Part shown: piece after piece, positions 10,793 through 21,180 of the stretch | Layout of the letters: the number at the start of each line of letters is the position of its first letter | How positions within the stretch are numbered: position 1 is the stretch's first letter | Made by a program: the position numbers and the translations under genes | Origin: Geosiphon pyriformis | Lineage: Eukaryota; Glomeromycota; Glomeromycetes; Archaeosporales; Geosiphonaceae | Assembly (NCBI GenBank): GCA_016748015.1 | Contig: JAAOMT010000571.1 | Span: 1,181,095-1,245,094 of the forward strand | DNA: 64,000 nucleotides | Direction of reading: 5' to 3' | The notes under the pieces: model-generated | Seen by the model: only the letters and a program-made list of their open reading frames with translations | The model's database searches: none | What the model was told of the DNA's origin: nothing

Positions 10793-11281
10793 CTCCAAGC
10801 AAAGAACACCAAATATAAATGGACAAAAATGCAGCAAAAAGCTTTTGATACACTAAAAAGAAAGCTTATTTAAGCTCCAATACTGATCTATCTAGATCAT
10901 AGCAAGCCATTCATTATTACTACTGATGCATCAGGTCAAGCATTGAAAGCAGTACTATTACAAAAAGAACCAGATAGAAGAAAACATTCAGTAGCTTACG
11001 CCAGTAGAAGCTTAAGTCCAGCCAAAAAGAACTATGGAACACCAGTACTAGAACACTTAGCAATCTATTGAGCTGTCATCAAGTGGAGAGAATACTTAAG
11101 CCAAAAGTTTGATATATATACTAATCACAAAGAATTGACTTCAATTCAGAAACAAGAATTTGGAGACAATTGCCATGTCAAATAGAAAATAGAACTCTTA
11201 CTATTCAATTATACAGTACATTATAAAAAAGGAAAAGACAATAAAAATGCTAACAGTTTGTTACAAATGAGACAAATCTAA
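10793..11281 (+). pseudogene. Gypsy A RNase H
   Basis: Follows RT directly after a TAG at 10790. It has PFIITTDASGQALKAVL with the first catalytic Asp, HSVAYASRSLSPAKKNYGTP, then a Glu-bearing helix (LEHLAIY) and IYTNHKELTS, where the third Asp (TDH in Gypsy B) has become Asn. It ends HYKKGKDNKNANSL, where the usual D-A of NADGLS has also changed. It would degrade the RNA strand during reverse transcription. Several stops. Confidence 0.85.
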
Positions 11282-11289
11282 AAACATTT

Positions 11290-12693
11290 CAACCCAAAAA
11301 TATAACAAAAGATGAATATACAAAAATACCAACAACTCTAACATTATTTAAATACCCAACTGTTCAAGAAAAAATTATCTCAAAAAAAACAAAAGAACAT
11401 AAAACAACAATCAAAATATTTTATCAACTATCAAAACATACTTTACTGGAAGAACAGAAGAAATTCAGATCAACCAACCAGAGTAATTACAGAACCAGAG
11501 AAAGAGACAATATTATTTAACATGCACTCAGATTTAACAGCAGAACATTTTCATAAAGAAGCAACCATAAAAAGAACTAGAAAAAGATACTATTGGCCAT
11601 CAATGTATCCAAATATCATTTAATATGTCCAAAATTGTAATGCTTACCAGAAGAAAGGAGAAACAAGACCCAGGGAACCATTGAGACCAATCAAAGTGGG
11701 ACAACCATTTGATTGCATTGGAATTGACTTAGTAGAGCCATTAACAATCACCAGCAGAGGCAACAGATATATCACAGTAGTTATGGACTATCTCACTAAA
11801 TGGCCAGAAGCAAAAGTCATTCAAAGAGCAGATGCAGAATCCATTGCCAAATTTGTTCATCAAGATTTGATTTGTTAACATGGATGTTCAAAAAAACTAT
11901 TATCAGATCAAGGAACTTATTTTGTAAACAGAACATTGACAGAATTAAGTCAAAAATTTGGGATAAAAAGACTATTATCATCATCATACCATCCACAAAC
12001 CAATGGATTAGTAGAAAGATTCAATAGAACACTGTGTAAAGCAATTGCTAAGATCAGTCAGAAAAACCAAAACAAATAGAATTTGGTTATACCATCAGTA
12101 CTATTTGCTTATTGGACAATAAAACAAGACACTACATAAGCAATACCATTTGAATTAGTATATGGTAGAATAGCAATATTACCAGTTGAAATAGAAGTCA
12201 ATACATATCCAACTGAACCAATAACAGAAGCCAATTTTCAAGAAACATTGTTAAGAAGAACATATGACTTAATAGAAACACTAGAAAATAGATGACGGAA
12301 AGCAGCTGATAACATTCAAAAGTCACAAAAGAAACAAAAAGAAAGACATGATAACTAACTACCAGATAAACCAATTGAATTCAAGATTGAAGACAAAGTA
12401 TTTTTACATTATACCAAAGCGGAAAAACAATGGAATGGAAAATTTGACCCCAAATGAGACAGATCATTTTACATAGAAGAAATTCTTGGAAATGGAGCTT
12501 ATAAATTAAGATGGAACAACAAAATCTTAGTCAAAGCAGCACATGGTGATCGACTAAAACAATATCACCAGACAGTATCATCATCCACCAATAACATTCC
12601 ACAACTAAAAGTACAAAGAATACTAGTCCAACCAGATGAGATTTCATGAGATCTGAAACCAATCATAGTTATTAAACTGAACACATCAAATTA
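11290..12693 (+). pseudogene. Gypsy A integrase
   Basis: Zinc-binding H-x-C end: MHSDLTAEHFHKEATIK and the region YVQNCNAYQKKG, where the second Cys of C-x2-C is Tyr. The catalytic core has Asp in IGIDLVEPLT, Asp in LSDQGTYFVN and Glu in TNGLVERFNRT (D, D, E). The C-terminal part has WNGKFDPK then a stop, YIEEILGNGAYKLRW and AAHGDRLKQYH, as in gypsy integrase tails. Stops at 11876, 12077, 12291 and 12458 among others. No chromodomain is apparent. Confidence 0.9.
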
Positions 12694-12699
12694 AACAAA

Positions 12700-13385
12700 C
12701 AAAAGAATATATAAAGACACAATACATGTGACAAAAGCAACCAAGAAAAATAAAAATACCAAATTATATTCACACTATAGTTCAACAACTGTTCTAAGTC
12801 TTAAGTCAACAACCATTAGACATAGAAATTATTATTAACAACTAAACAATTTGCTATCAAAACACCAAAAGAAAGACAAAGAGCACACCATATTAGCGGT
12901 CACCAAAGAACAAAAAAAACTGAACAGATAACTTAATAGAAAAAGTAAAAAACACTTTTGGAAAAATACTTGTTATGACACCAACAGAAGAACTTACAAA
13001 GAAGAATTGGAAGCGATGGACAGAACAACTTCCAATATTATACTGCTACTACCAGTTAGGTCGAAAATTGAATATTCAGGAGTTGTATATCAACAAATCC
13101 AAGAGAATATTCAACCAAGACATAATACAACAAATTAAAGAATTCATCGGAAAGAAAATGAATTCAACACTACATGTTAAAACAATGTACCAACTACACA
13201 GCATATTTCAAAACTATCCAGAAATACTGTTACACTCTAACATGGAAACCATAACCATTAACCAATAGGGAAGAATGAACAATACACAAGTAGAAGATAT
13301 GAAGAACAGAGTCGAACAAACAATACTTGAAAAAAAAGTATTAGAATTAATTCAGAATGAAGATTTTGATGGAGCTCAATATTAA
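12700..13385 (+). pseudogene. Gypsy A ORF3, unknown function, in the position of env
   Basis: Lies between integrase and the polypurine tract. The open part at 12975-13268 starts MTPTEELTKKNWKRWTEQ, continues YYQLGRKLNIQELYINKSKR, and after a stop at 13266 ends ELIQNEDFDGAQY at 13385. Gypsy B has the same blocks (YFYLGQHINIQNLYTDK and ELNELDFDRAQY). Gypsy D has a longer open version with similar spacing. No signal peptide or membrane helix is seen, so it is not an obvious envelope. I do not recognise the family. Confidence 0.6.
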
Positions 13386-13399
13386 AAAGGAAGAGATAA
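13386..13399 (+). other. Polypurine tract, Gypsy A
   Basis: AAAAGGAAGAGATAA immediately precedes TGTTAC of the 3' LTR and begins right at the ORF3 stop. It would prime plus-strand DNA synthesis. Confidence 0.7.
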
Positions 13400-14244
13400 T
13401 GTTACTCATAAAAAAAAAACAGATATAGAAAATAGTAGACCAATAAGTGAATAGTAGTTAGCATGTGAACACATTGTTCAACAATGTGGAGCAATGTCAG
13501 AAATCATGGCACATTGCTCAGCAATGTGGAGCAATATCAAAAATCATAGCATATTATTCAACAATGTGGAACAATATCAAGAAGATATAACACATTGCTT
13601 GAAAAATTATAGCACATTGCTTGAGAATGTGAGCAATCTCATAGAACCCAAATTATGTATATATAGTAGTAGTGCTAAAAGTAGAAAGAGATCAATCAGT
13701 TAGAAACCTTTCACATCACTAATATCAATAAATAATTATTCACCATCTCAATCCACTTTCCACTATCAACACTTCATGTTGATAGTAATTGCTACTTAAC
13801 TCCACTGGAACAATAGCTCTTGATCATGGCTATTGACGAATACTAACTTGCACATTGCCTTGGCTTATTTTTTTATTCTTCTTTTATTTTCTTTTTTTTC
13901 TTTTCTTTGATTTTATTGTTGTATACTAATTGATTAAGGATTAAAGTGCTGAGTAATTGACGTCATAAACAGTCTGGTAAAAGACTCAGAAATAAGGGTA
14001 GAATTATATATATTAACAGATAGCTTACCAGAAGGGCACAACTGCCAAAATAAACTGACCACCAAGCTGAAGACAGAAATTGGGAAAACAACTCAACAAC
14101 TAACTACATTACTGTTGAATCTTTGTTCATTATACAAAGAACTCCACAACAAAACCTTCAAATATCTCCAAGCATTTATATCAATTGAGCACCAAGTTAC
14201 AGGTTTGTTATTTGCTTTAAGACCCCAAATAATCATCTGTAACA
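13400..14244 (+). repeat. Gypsy A 3' LTR (845 bp)
   Basis: Matches 3237-4118 but is 37 bp shorter, mainly through loss in the U3 repeats. SL1 (13763-13785), SL2 (13811-13835) and SL3 (13974-13980 with 14025-14031, perfect CTGGTAA/TTACCAG) are kept. Differences between the two LTRs are mostly transitions, so the insertion is not recent. Confidence 0.95.
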
Positions 14245-15200
14245 ACATCTAATGACTCAAATTCTACTATAGCCTTTTGCCAAAGCCCAATCAGTTGCAT
14301 TCTAACTGAAATTACCTGACCAAATTTAGAGAACACTGACTTAATCACCAATTTGGAAAGATCTACTGGAATCTCTTTAATGATTACCTCCTAATCTGAA
14401 TGGCTATTTACTTTTCTTAGATCATTATTAACAATAATTTTCTTACAGATTGCCAATTTTTTTGTCTTTTTCATACTAAACTTAGATGTAAATGAAGCTC
14501 TAATGATCCCTGAGAATTTCAAGGGAATTAATGCCCCTTCTCCAAAACCATCAATTTGATAGAAGATTTTTTTGATTGCAATTAACTTATTACCATTTGT
14601 TTTTCCAGGCACAGCAGACAACTCAACATCCAATGTGAACAATTTGACTGGTTCAAAACTATGTTTTTTCAGAACATGTGACTTAACAGGCAACAGTTGA
14701 TTGGAACCATTGAACTTTGGAGATGGAAGACCCAGCACACTCTCATTATTGCTCATAGTGTCAAATGTTAAAGCCTTTGGAGAGTTGCCCAACATGTATA
14801 TTCAGATATGAGTTTTTCTTGGTATAGCATCATTTATATCATTGTTCTTATTTGATTCAGCATAGCTTATTTCCTTGGCAATTATGTTTGCCATATTCTC
14901 AACATCCGAAAGATCATTTACACTGCTAGCAACACTTCTAATCTTGTTTTCCCAGAATACAATAAGCTTATCACCAGAAATGCCAATATTTTCTAGTATC
15001 AGAGAGCCAATAGACAAGTTGACCAAAACACCACCAGCATCAGGTTTTTTCAGCTTCTTATATGATACAACATGAGAGTAAATGCTTTCTATGCACTTCT
15101 TCTTAATGTTTAAACAGGTCTCCAAACCAGCCAAGCCTGAAACAGAACCACCAGCAGAAGAGCCTACTGGTTTTATAACAACAAAAACAGGCGTATTAAA
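14245..15200 (-). pseudogene. LINE A ORF1, N-terminal part
   Basis: Reads from about 15200 leftward: SAGGSVSGLAGLETCLN, then open to 14802 (ending IPRKTHI and a stop). The second open part (14391-14795) includes LPSPKFNGSNQLLPVKS, KIFYQIDGFGEGALIPLKFS and NNDLRKVNSHSD. After a stop at 14393 come VIIKEIPVDLSK and MQLIGLWQKAIVEFESLDV. These blocks align one for one with LINE B (26400-27300) and LINE C (32750-33070). Function: RNA-binding ORF1 protein. Inactive. Confidence 0.8.
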
Positions 15201-15235
15201 AGAAATAACTATGAAAAAGTAAAAAAAAAGGAAAA
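14245..15235 (-). mobile_element. LINE A, 5' segment
   Basis: Right-hand part of the LINE split by Gypsy A. It carries the N-terminal half of ORF1 and ends in AT-rich DNA near 15235. The exact 5' end cannot be fixed because no target duplication is visible. Confidence 0.85.
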
Positions 15236-17062
15236 AAAGAGTTTGTTAATTCTTCAATAAATTTTTGCTCTTGTTTTTTTTTATATATGATTAATTACTT
15301 GAATTAATTAAAACAATATTAATTTATATTATTAAAAACACATTTGTATTTACAAAAATTAACAAAAAACAATAATAAAATAATATTAAAACCAAAACTA
15401 ACTAAAATATTATAAATAAAACTTTTATTATAAATATTTATTACAATATTAATCATAAATAAATATTTAATATTAAGCAAAACAGATTTAAATATTTTTA
15501 TACTTAATTTTAAACTTAAAATTTAATAACCAAATATTTAATCTATAATAAATTACTATTTTACAAATAAATTTCATAAAATTACATTAATTTAAGACTA
15601 TTTTTAAACACTAAAATTATTTTAAAAATTAATTCTTAAAAATAAAACTTTTGACAACAGCTATATAAATATTTAATAAAATTTATTTTAAAAACCAAAC
15701 TTTTTTTAAATTAATACTGCTTAAAAATTTATAATACAATTATTATACTAAAATTAATTATTTATTAATTTTAATAATAACTTAGTTACTATTATATTTG
15801 AATTAAAAACAATTTTTTTAAATTTTTTATTTTTTACTTTTTTTTTTGTATTATTAAATAGTTTATAGTTAAAAATTTTTATAAAAAAATTGATTTTTAT
15901 TGCAAAATAACTACATATTATTAAAAAGTTTACAAACAAAATATTTTTGTAAAAAAATTGACTTTTATTGTAAAGTAATTATATAAATAATTAATATAAA
16001 ATTGGTTTTTTTATTATAAGTTTAATAGTAATAATAATTCAAAGTATAAAGAAATATTTTGAAAATAAATTTACTAGTATTTATTAACAATAAAATTAAC
16101 AACAAATAGTATTAATAATATTAAAAAAAAAACTTAATAATACTATATTTAAATTTGTAACCAATAAAAAAGTTTTAAATACAAACTAAAATATTAAAAA
16201 AAAAGATAAAACAAATAAAAATTTGGTTAATTTACAAAGAATTTCAAAAATTTGGTTTGTTAAAAACTTTAAAAAATACTCAAAAATATTTAAATAGTTA
16301 CTTAAAAATAAAAAAATAAAAAAAAGAACAACAGTATTAAAAAAAAATAAACCAAAAGAAAAAAGTTCAAAAAAAATACCAAAATAATTATTACTATTAG
16401 AAATTTAAATAAACAAAACTATTTGGCTTATAATTTGTTTTCAAAAGTTATTGAATATAAAATAGAAATATTTTTTTTAATATATAAGTAGATAAAATAA
16501 AAATAATTATTATTTAAAAGTAATTTTTTATAAAACTTTTTAAAAAAAAGACAAAATTTTCAAAAAAGTTGTATTTTAATATAAAATAACCAAAATATTT
16601 ATATTTTTACAATTAAGTTCAATTTAATCTGTAAAAAATTAATATTATTAAAAACAAATATAATATAATATATTAGATTTAAAGTTTTTTTAAACTTAAA
16701 ATACACAATAATATAATAAATTTTAGTATTAATATCTAATAAATAATTAATAATATATGTTTTTTTATTAATAATATTTAATAATATACAGATTATATAC
16801 AAATATATCTGTAAACAAAATAAACAATAATTTTTTGTAATAATTTTTAATACAGTTAAATCTAAAATAATCCATATTATTAGTGAATATAAATTACTAT
16901 AAGTTATTACAAATTATAAGTTTTTTTAGATTTAAGTATATATAGTATATATATAATAAAAATAAATATAATATTATTAAAAAATAAATTTATTTGCATA
17001 TTCTTATAAGAATTTTTAAATAGCTTATATGATATTAAAGAAACTTATAAGAATTATTGTTT
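15236..17062. other. AT-rich desert
   Basis: Almost pure A/T with few C or G and no credible gene. Part of it (about 15650-16140) aligns with the Gypsy D LTR after allowing C-to-T and G-to-A change. The rest is probably similarly eroded transposon DNA but I cannot name it. Confidence 0.7.
15650..16140 (+). repeat. Fossil Gypsy D-type LTR, hypermutated, opposite orientation to the Gypsy D LTRs
   Basis: On the plus strand, 15795-16140 reads as a C/G-stripped version of the complement of the 39335-40294 LTR. Example: AAAAAATTGATTTTTATTGCAAAATAACTACA stands for the complement of the block TGTAGTTACTTTGC...AAAGTCAACTTTT, and the far end keeps AATTAACAACAAATAGTATT. The upstream part (15650-15795) also aligns. 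The end near 16140 (ACTTAATAATA) corresponds to the CTTCAGTAACA terminus. It could be solo or part of an eroded full element. Confidence 0.65.
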
Positions 17063-18690
17063 TTATTTTTCTTGTATTTTCTTATAAAATATATATTTAA
17101 TATAAACAAGTTTACTAACTGTATCATAAAATTTTTTGCTATTTTTAAGCTCCATAAACTGTTCAAATTTTGTAATAGCAGTTAGTATATTTTTAATACT
17201 TATTATTTTTTGTACTTCTTGTTTTTTATTAGAGCTATTATTCTTTATTTTATGATTTGTTATAATATAATTTACAATTTTATTATTATTTAAATGTTTC
17301 AAAATAATTGTATTATTTTTTTCAGATAAATTTATCAATTTTTTAATTAATAAATATGTATAATTTGGCTGTATGCAATTAAACTTTTTGTAGTAATCTT
17401 TAATTTTTTTAATATTATTTTTTAATTATAATTAGCTATTATTTCTAAGTTTGCAGTTTCATTTTAAAAGTTGTTATTTGTATTGATTAAAAAAATGCCA
17501 ACTTTGTACTAGCAATAAGTAATTGTTTTATTTGAAACATTTTTCTATGTTCTATAAATTAGACATATTACTTAAAGTTGGTTAATTACATAAATATTAT
17601 TAGTATTATTATCAAAAAAATCCAATACATAATAAAAAAATAGTGACAGTAATGTGCCTTAAAACAATAAATAATTTTAGCATTTATAGACTAAATATGT
17701 GCTGTTAAATTAGATATAAATTATTCTATATAAATATTTGTAATAAATTTTATATTATAGTTATAACTAGCAAAATTATCTATTAGCAACAATATGTTTT
17801 GGTTTTTTTTACATAGTTAATAGTTTTAATTAACAAGCTATTATTAAAAAATATTACCAATTATTTAAATATAAGTGTTTGAATAATACTAAAAACCAAG
17901 TTGCTTTTCTGTTTTTTTTGAAAACAATATGAATATTTAATATAATTAATAATAAGTAATAGCAAATATTTAGTTTTATTAGTATTAATTGTAAAAATAA
18001 GTATTAGTTGTATTTTTAATTGTTTGATATTATAATATAATATTGTAAAAAGACTTTAATTTGGTAATATAACATAAAATAATGTAGTTTTATTTATATT
18101 AAAAATATTATATAATCTTTAATTAGCAAAAAATATTATTATATATACTTATTTGTTTTTAATATGTTTAATATTAACTAATAATATATTATCATAAAAG
18201 TAAAATGAACACAATTCAACATGATTTTTAAAGCTTTTAAGCTTTTAAGCCAGCTATTAAATAGTTTTTGATATTCATTTTCTGAAATATCTAATTAATT
18301 ATAAAACTTTATGTCAGTAGTTTAAATTATATCTCTAATAAGTATTATTTTATGTAATTTTGTCTTTTGAACAAAAATAACAAGTGCCTTATAAAAGTTA
18401 AGATTACATACTATATATATATACTTGCTAGTTAAATTACATAATATATTTGCTTATGTATAAAAATTTGGTTTATTTTTGACTCAAGCTGAAACTAAAG
18501 ACTATTTTATATATAAAAAACCATTTTTTTTAAAGTGTCTTATAGTTTTTGATTGGTTTTTATTATTTGTATAATACCAATCAAGTACTATAAGCTTATT
18601 ATAAAATATAGTATTTTTACAACTTTGTAAAATACAAACTAAAAAAATAGTATGCTTTTTCCTATTAAATATAATATAATCAAAAGACAA
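17063..18690 (-). pseudogene. Pogo/Tigger-type (DDE_1) transposase relic, hypermutated
   Basis: Minus strand. The N-terminal helix-turn-helix remains as VLDWYYTNNKNQSKTIRHFK (about 18516-18590), followed by a CENP-B-like ENEYQKLFNSWLKSLKA near 18250. The catalytic block that should read FNMDETGLFY reads FNINKTTLFY (18074-18100), then PN, stop, SLFT. The second Asp survives in LLLIDNFAS (17772-17786). The third block LTAHIQ-MDAGII reads LTAHI, stop, SINAKII (17676-17687). YCFKAHYCHY follows, and a C-terminal open part (17063-17338) contains ITKFEQFMELKNSKKFYD. Nearly every damaged residue is a G-to-A or C-to-T change. Confidence 0.75.
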
Positions 18691-18724
18691 AAAAAAAGTA
18701 TGATTAAGACTTTGATTAGATAGA

Positions 18725-19180
18725 GCTAATTCAAAAATTCGACTTGATTATTTACACAATTGATAATAATTTAAAACTTGAAACAATTCAAAACTTTGAT
18801 TTGATTACTTATACAATCAATAATAATTTAGAACTTGTAACAATTCAAAACTTCGACTTAATTACTCATAAGATTAATAATAATTTAAAAGTTGGAACAA
18901 TTTAAAACTCCAATTTAATTCTTTATACAATTGATGATAATTTAAAACTTAGAACAATTCAAAACTTTGACTTAATTACTTATATAATTAATAATAATTT
19001 AGAACTTAGGACAATTTCAAACTCCAACTTAATTATTTACAAAGTCAATAATAATTTAAAACTTAAGATAATTCAAACTTTGACTTAATTACTTATACAA
19101 TTGATAATAATTTAAAACTTAAAACAATTGAAACTACAACTTAATTACTTATATGATTAATAATTATTCTTTAAATAAGT
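18725..19180 (+). repeat. 57-bp minisatellite, about eight copies
   Basis: Units contain TTAATTACTTATACAATTGATAATAATTTAAAACTT-(A/G)AACAATTCAAAACT. The TTAATTAC/TTGATTAC mark starts near 18746, 18803, 18860, 18917, 18974, 19031, 19087 and 19143, giving periods of 57 bp and then 56 bp. It lies just upstream (5' side) of the Tigger relic. The units are all similarly diverged, without a GC-rich core. No function is evident. Confidence 0.85.
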
Positions 19181-19726
19181 AATATTATATTATTATATAG
19201 TATTTTTAGTCATGAAAATATTGGTTTGTTTTACTGTAATTTTATCAGAATTAGCAGAATTTAAATTAAATCTAGCATCTAAGATAACTTATATTAACAA
19301 TAAAAAGTTATGAATTATTAGATATTACAGATATGAGTTATAAACATAGAAATTTTTTAACTACCAAATTGGTAAATTCAAAATACTATAACTTATTACA
19401 AATTATAAATTATTTTAGTATAAATTATCTTAGGTTTAACTGTAATTATGTTTTATAATTTATATTAATTTTGATTATATATACAATTTTTTTAATCAAA
19501 ATAAACTAATTTAAAGCCAAAAAATTAGTTTAATTCAATTTGGCAAATTTTATTATAGCTTTTTGTTATAGTTAAATAAATTGTAATTAAATTAATATTA
19601 TTTAACTAAAATACAAATAAAACTGAGACAATTGTTTCTTTAAATATATTTATAAAAATTTTTTTTACAATCATATTTTAATTTAAATATATTTTTTGTT
19701 TTTTAAAATTGTTATTTATCTGAATT
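19181..19726. other. AT-rich spacer
   Basis: A/T-rich DNA between the minisatellite and the poly(A) end of LINE B. I see no gene or clear repeat. Confidence 0.6.
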
Positions 19727-19861
19727 TTTTTTTTTTTATTAAGTTTAATGAGTGAAGTCCAAATACTGCCTAGTGATAATACATTAAAATAATGATCTAT
19801 ACTAAGTGTGAATTATGCTTTTACTATATGTAATTAGCTACTCAAGCCAACCAGGACTACA

Positions 19862-20640
19862 CTATACACCCATGGACACAAAAACCAAATCACTTATACC
19901 TAAAAAAAACTGACAGAAACTATGTAACCCAAAACTAACACCAAACACATTGTCAATACCAAGCAGTCTAATCACATAGACTGAAAGCATTGACATGCCA
20001 CCAGACACTGAAACAGGAATTGAACCATTGTAAGAGATCAAACTGTGTTTCTCCATAAAAGCTCAATGTTTAGAGCAGACCAGCCAAATATCATTTCTAA
20101 AAGACAAGCACAAACTGCAAACAAACTCAACCATCTTATCAGATGCAGTTTTAGAGTTGTCAAAGCAAGAAGTGGCTTTCTGGTACCAATCCATGAGCAC
20201 AAAACCTTTGTACAGAGAAGCAACTAGACCCAAATCAGTCAAATGATCAGATAACATTTGTGACACAAGAGATAAGGCATAGAATAAACCAGAAACAACT
20301 CTCCAAGTAGAAGCAAAATCAACAAACAATTGGAGCTGAGCAGCTACATTAAATGCACAAAAAAACACATGGTCTGACACTTTAACATCACCACAATACA
20401 AATACACTACACTGGAGTAATATTTATCATAGAGGCATTTGTGAATACCAACAGACAGTTTATGATGTAAAGCTTTCATAAAATAGGAACAAGAGCCAGC
20501 AGAGTGGCAACTTGTAAAACCAGCAGCCATATGAGAGTTAGAATGCCAAACAAGAGATGATCTAGACCAATCAACATTTGGAAGCAGATGACTGTCCACA
20601 ATTTTGACACCAGAGCCTAATTTCTAGCATGTGCAATGGA
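19862..20640 (-). pseudogene. LINE B ORF2 C-terminal region with zinc-binding segment
   Basis: The open part at 20063-20599 contains CLYDKYYSSVVYLYCGDVKV then SDHVFFCAFN, a C-x-C...H-x4-C arrangement typical of the zinc-binding tail after LINE RNase H. It continues NDIWLVCSKH, stop, AFMEKHSLI, and ends FVSMGV with a stop at 19862. LINE C has the same tail (CIKYGMVKDSDHLFLC; RAFYEKHNLL). Function in the family: nucleic-acid binding during target-primed reverse transcription. Confidence 0.8.
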
Positions 20641-21180
20641 TAAACCAAAAAACATCACAAACAAAGTGTCAAGAGTTACCAGAAACAATACTGTCATTTG
20701 CCAAAATAAAACACTTCTTGAGCCAGGAGGGAGGGGGGAGGAGCCAGCCTGAATGAAAAGAGACACCAGCAAGCAAATCAGTCTGCATATTATCCATAAC
20801 ACCTAAGTGTTCTTTAACCTTATACCAGCCAACATTCAAATTCCTTTTACATATGATGTCAGCAATGTGTCGACATTTGACCCAATATTTGTTCCAGAAA
20901 TCCGGAACCAACAACAATAATTCAGCTCTACACACATTCAAAACAGCTTTGGCTGTCAGAGAATAAACAGACTGAACTTGAACTAGGCACACACTCAAGG
21001 GCCAATGCTATGGCTTAAAGCTCTGCCAACATAGAAGACACCATACCAGTTACTTCTACTCCAAGACCTAAGTTAATGTCCTCGAAGAACACAGCAGTAC
21101 CAGCTTTCATATTAACACTCCCTAGGCCACAAAGAGATCCATCCATGTACATAGAAAAGCCAGAGGCACCAACACTAGAC
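20641..21180 (-). pseudogene. LINE B ORF2 RNase H domain
   Basis: Starts SMYMDGSLCGLGSVNMKAGT, with the first catalytic Asp. It then has MVSSMLAEL with the Glu and a stop just after, and VYSLTAKAVLNVCRAELLL, where the usual F-S/T-D-S is lost. It continues open to 20669 (VGWYKVKEHLGVMDNMQTDLLAG). LINE C keeps YIDSS, VELQVI and LFTDS. RNase H would remove template RNA. This copy has lost the third Asp. Confidence 0.82.

Larger units (their letters stand above)
3237..14244 (+). mobile_element. Gypsy A: complete but degenerate Ty3/gypsy-type LTR retrotransposon
   Basis: Boundaries are TGTTAC at 3237 and GTAACA at 14244, flanked by a 4-bp target duplication ACAT (3233-3236 and 14245-14248). The element sits inside LINE A ORF1. 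Order on the plus strand: LTR, primer site, gag, retropepsin, cysteine-rich domain, dUTPase, linker, RT, RNase H, integrase, ORF3, polypurine tract, LTR. RT before RNase H before integrase defines Ty3/gypsy order. Many stops replace Gln, Arg and Trp codons relative to Gypsy B, all explained by C-to-T or G-to-A. A solo LTR (7919-8901) interrupts the dUTPase. Net length without it is about 10.0 kb. Confidence 0.95.

Noticed and set aside
12400-12690. Chromodomain at the Gypsy A integrase C-terminus
   Set aside because: The tail ends with the DLKPIIVI segment, without the aromatic cage pattern of a chromodomain.
15754-15939. Short open frames in deserts (also 16599-16802, 28050-28241, 60495-60701)
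   Set aside because: Low-complexity Ile/Asn/Lys/Phe/Leu translations; the first lies within a fossil LTR. No homology seen.
18725-19180. CRISPR array
   Set aside because: Units are contiguous without unique spacers, in a eukaryotic genome.
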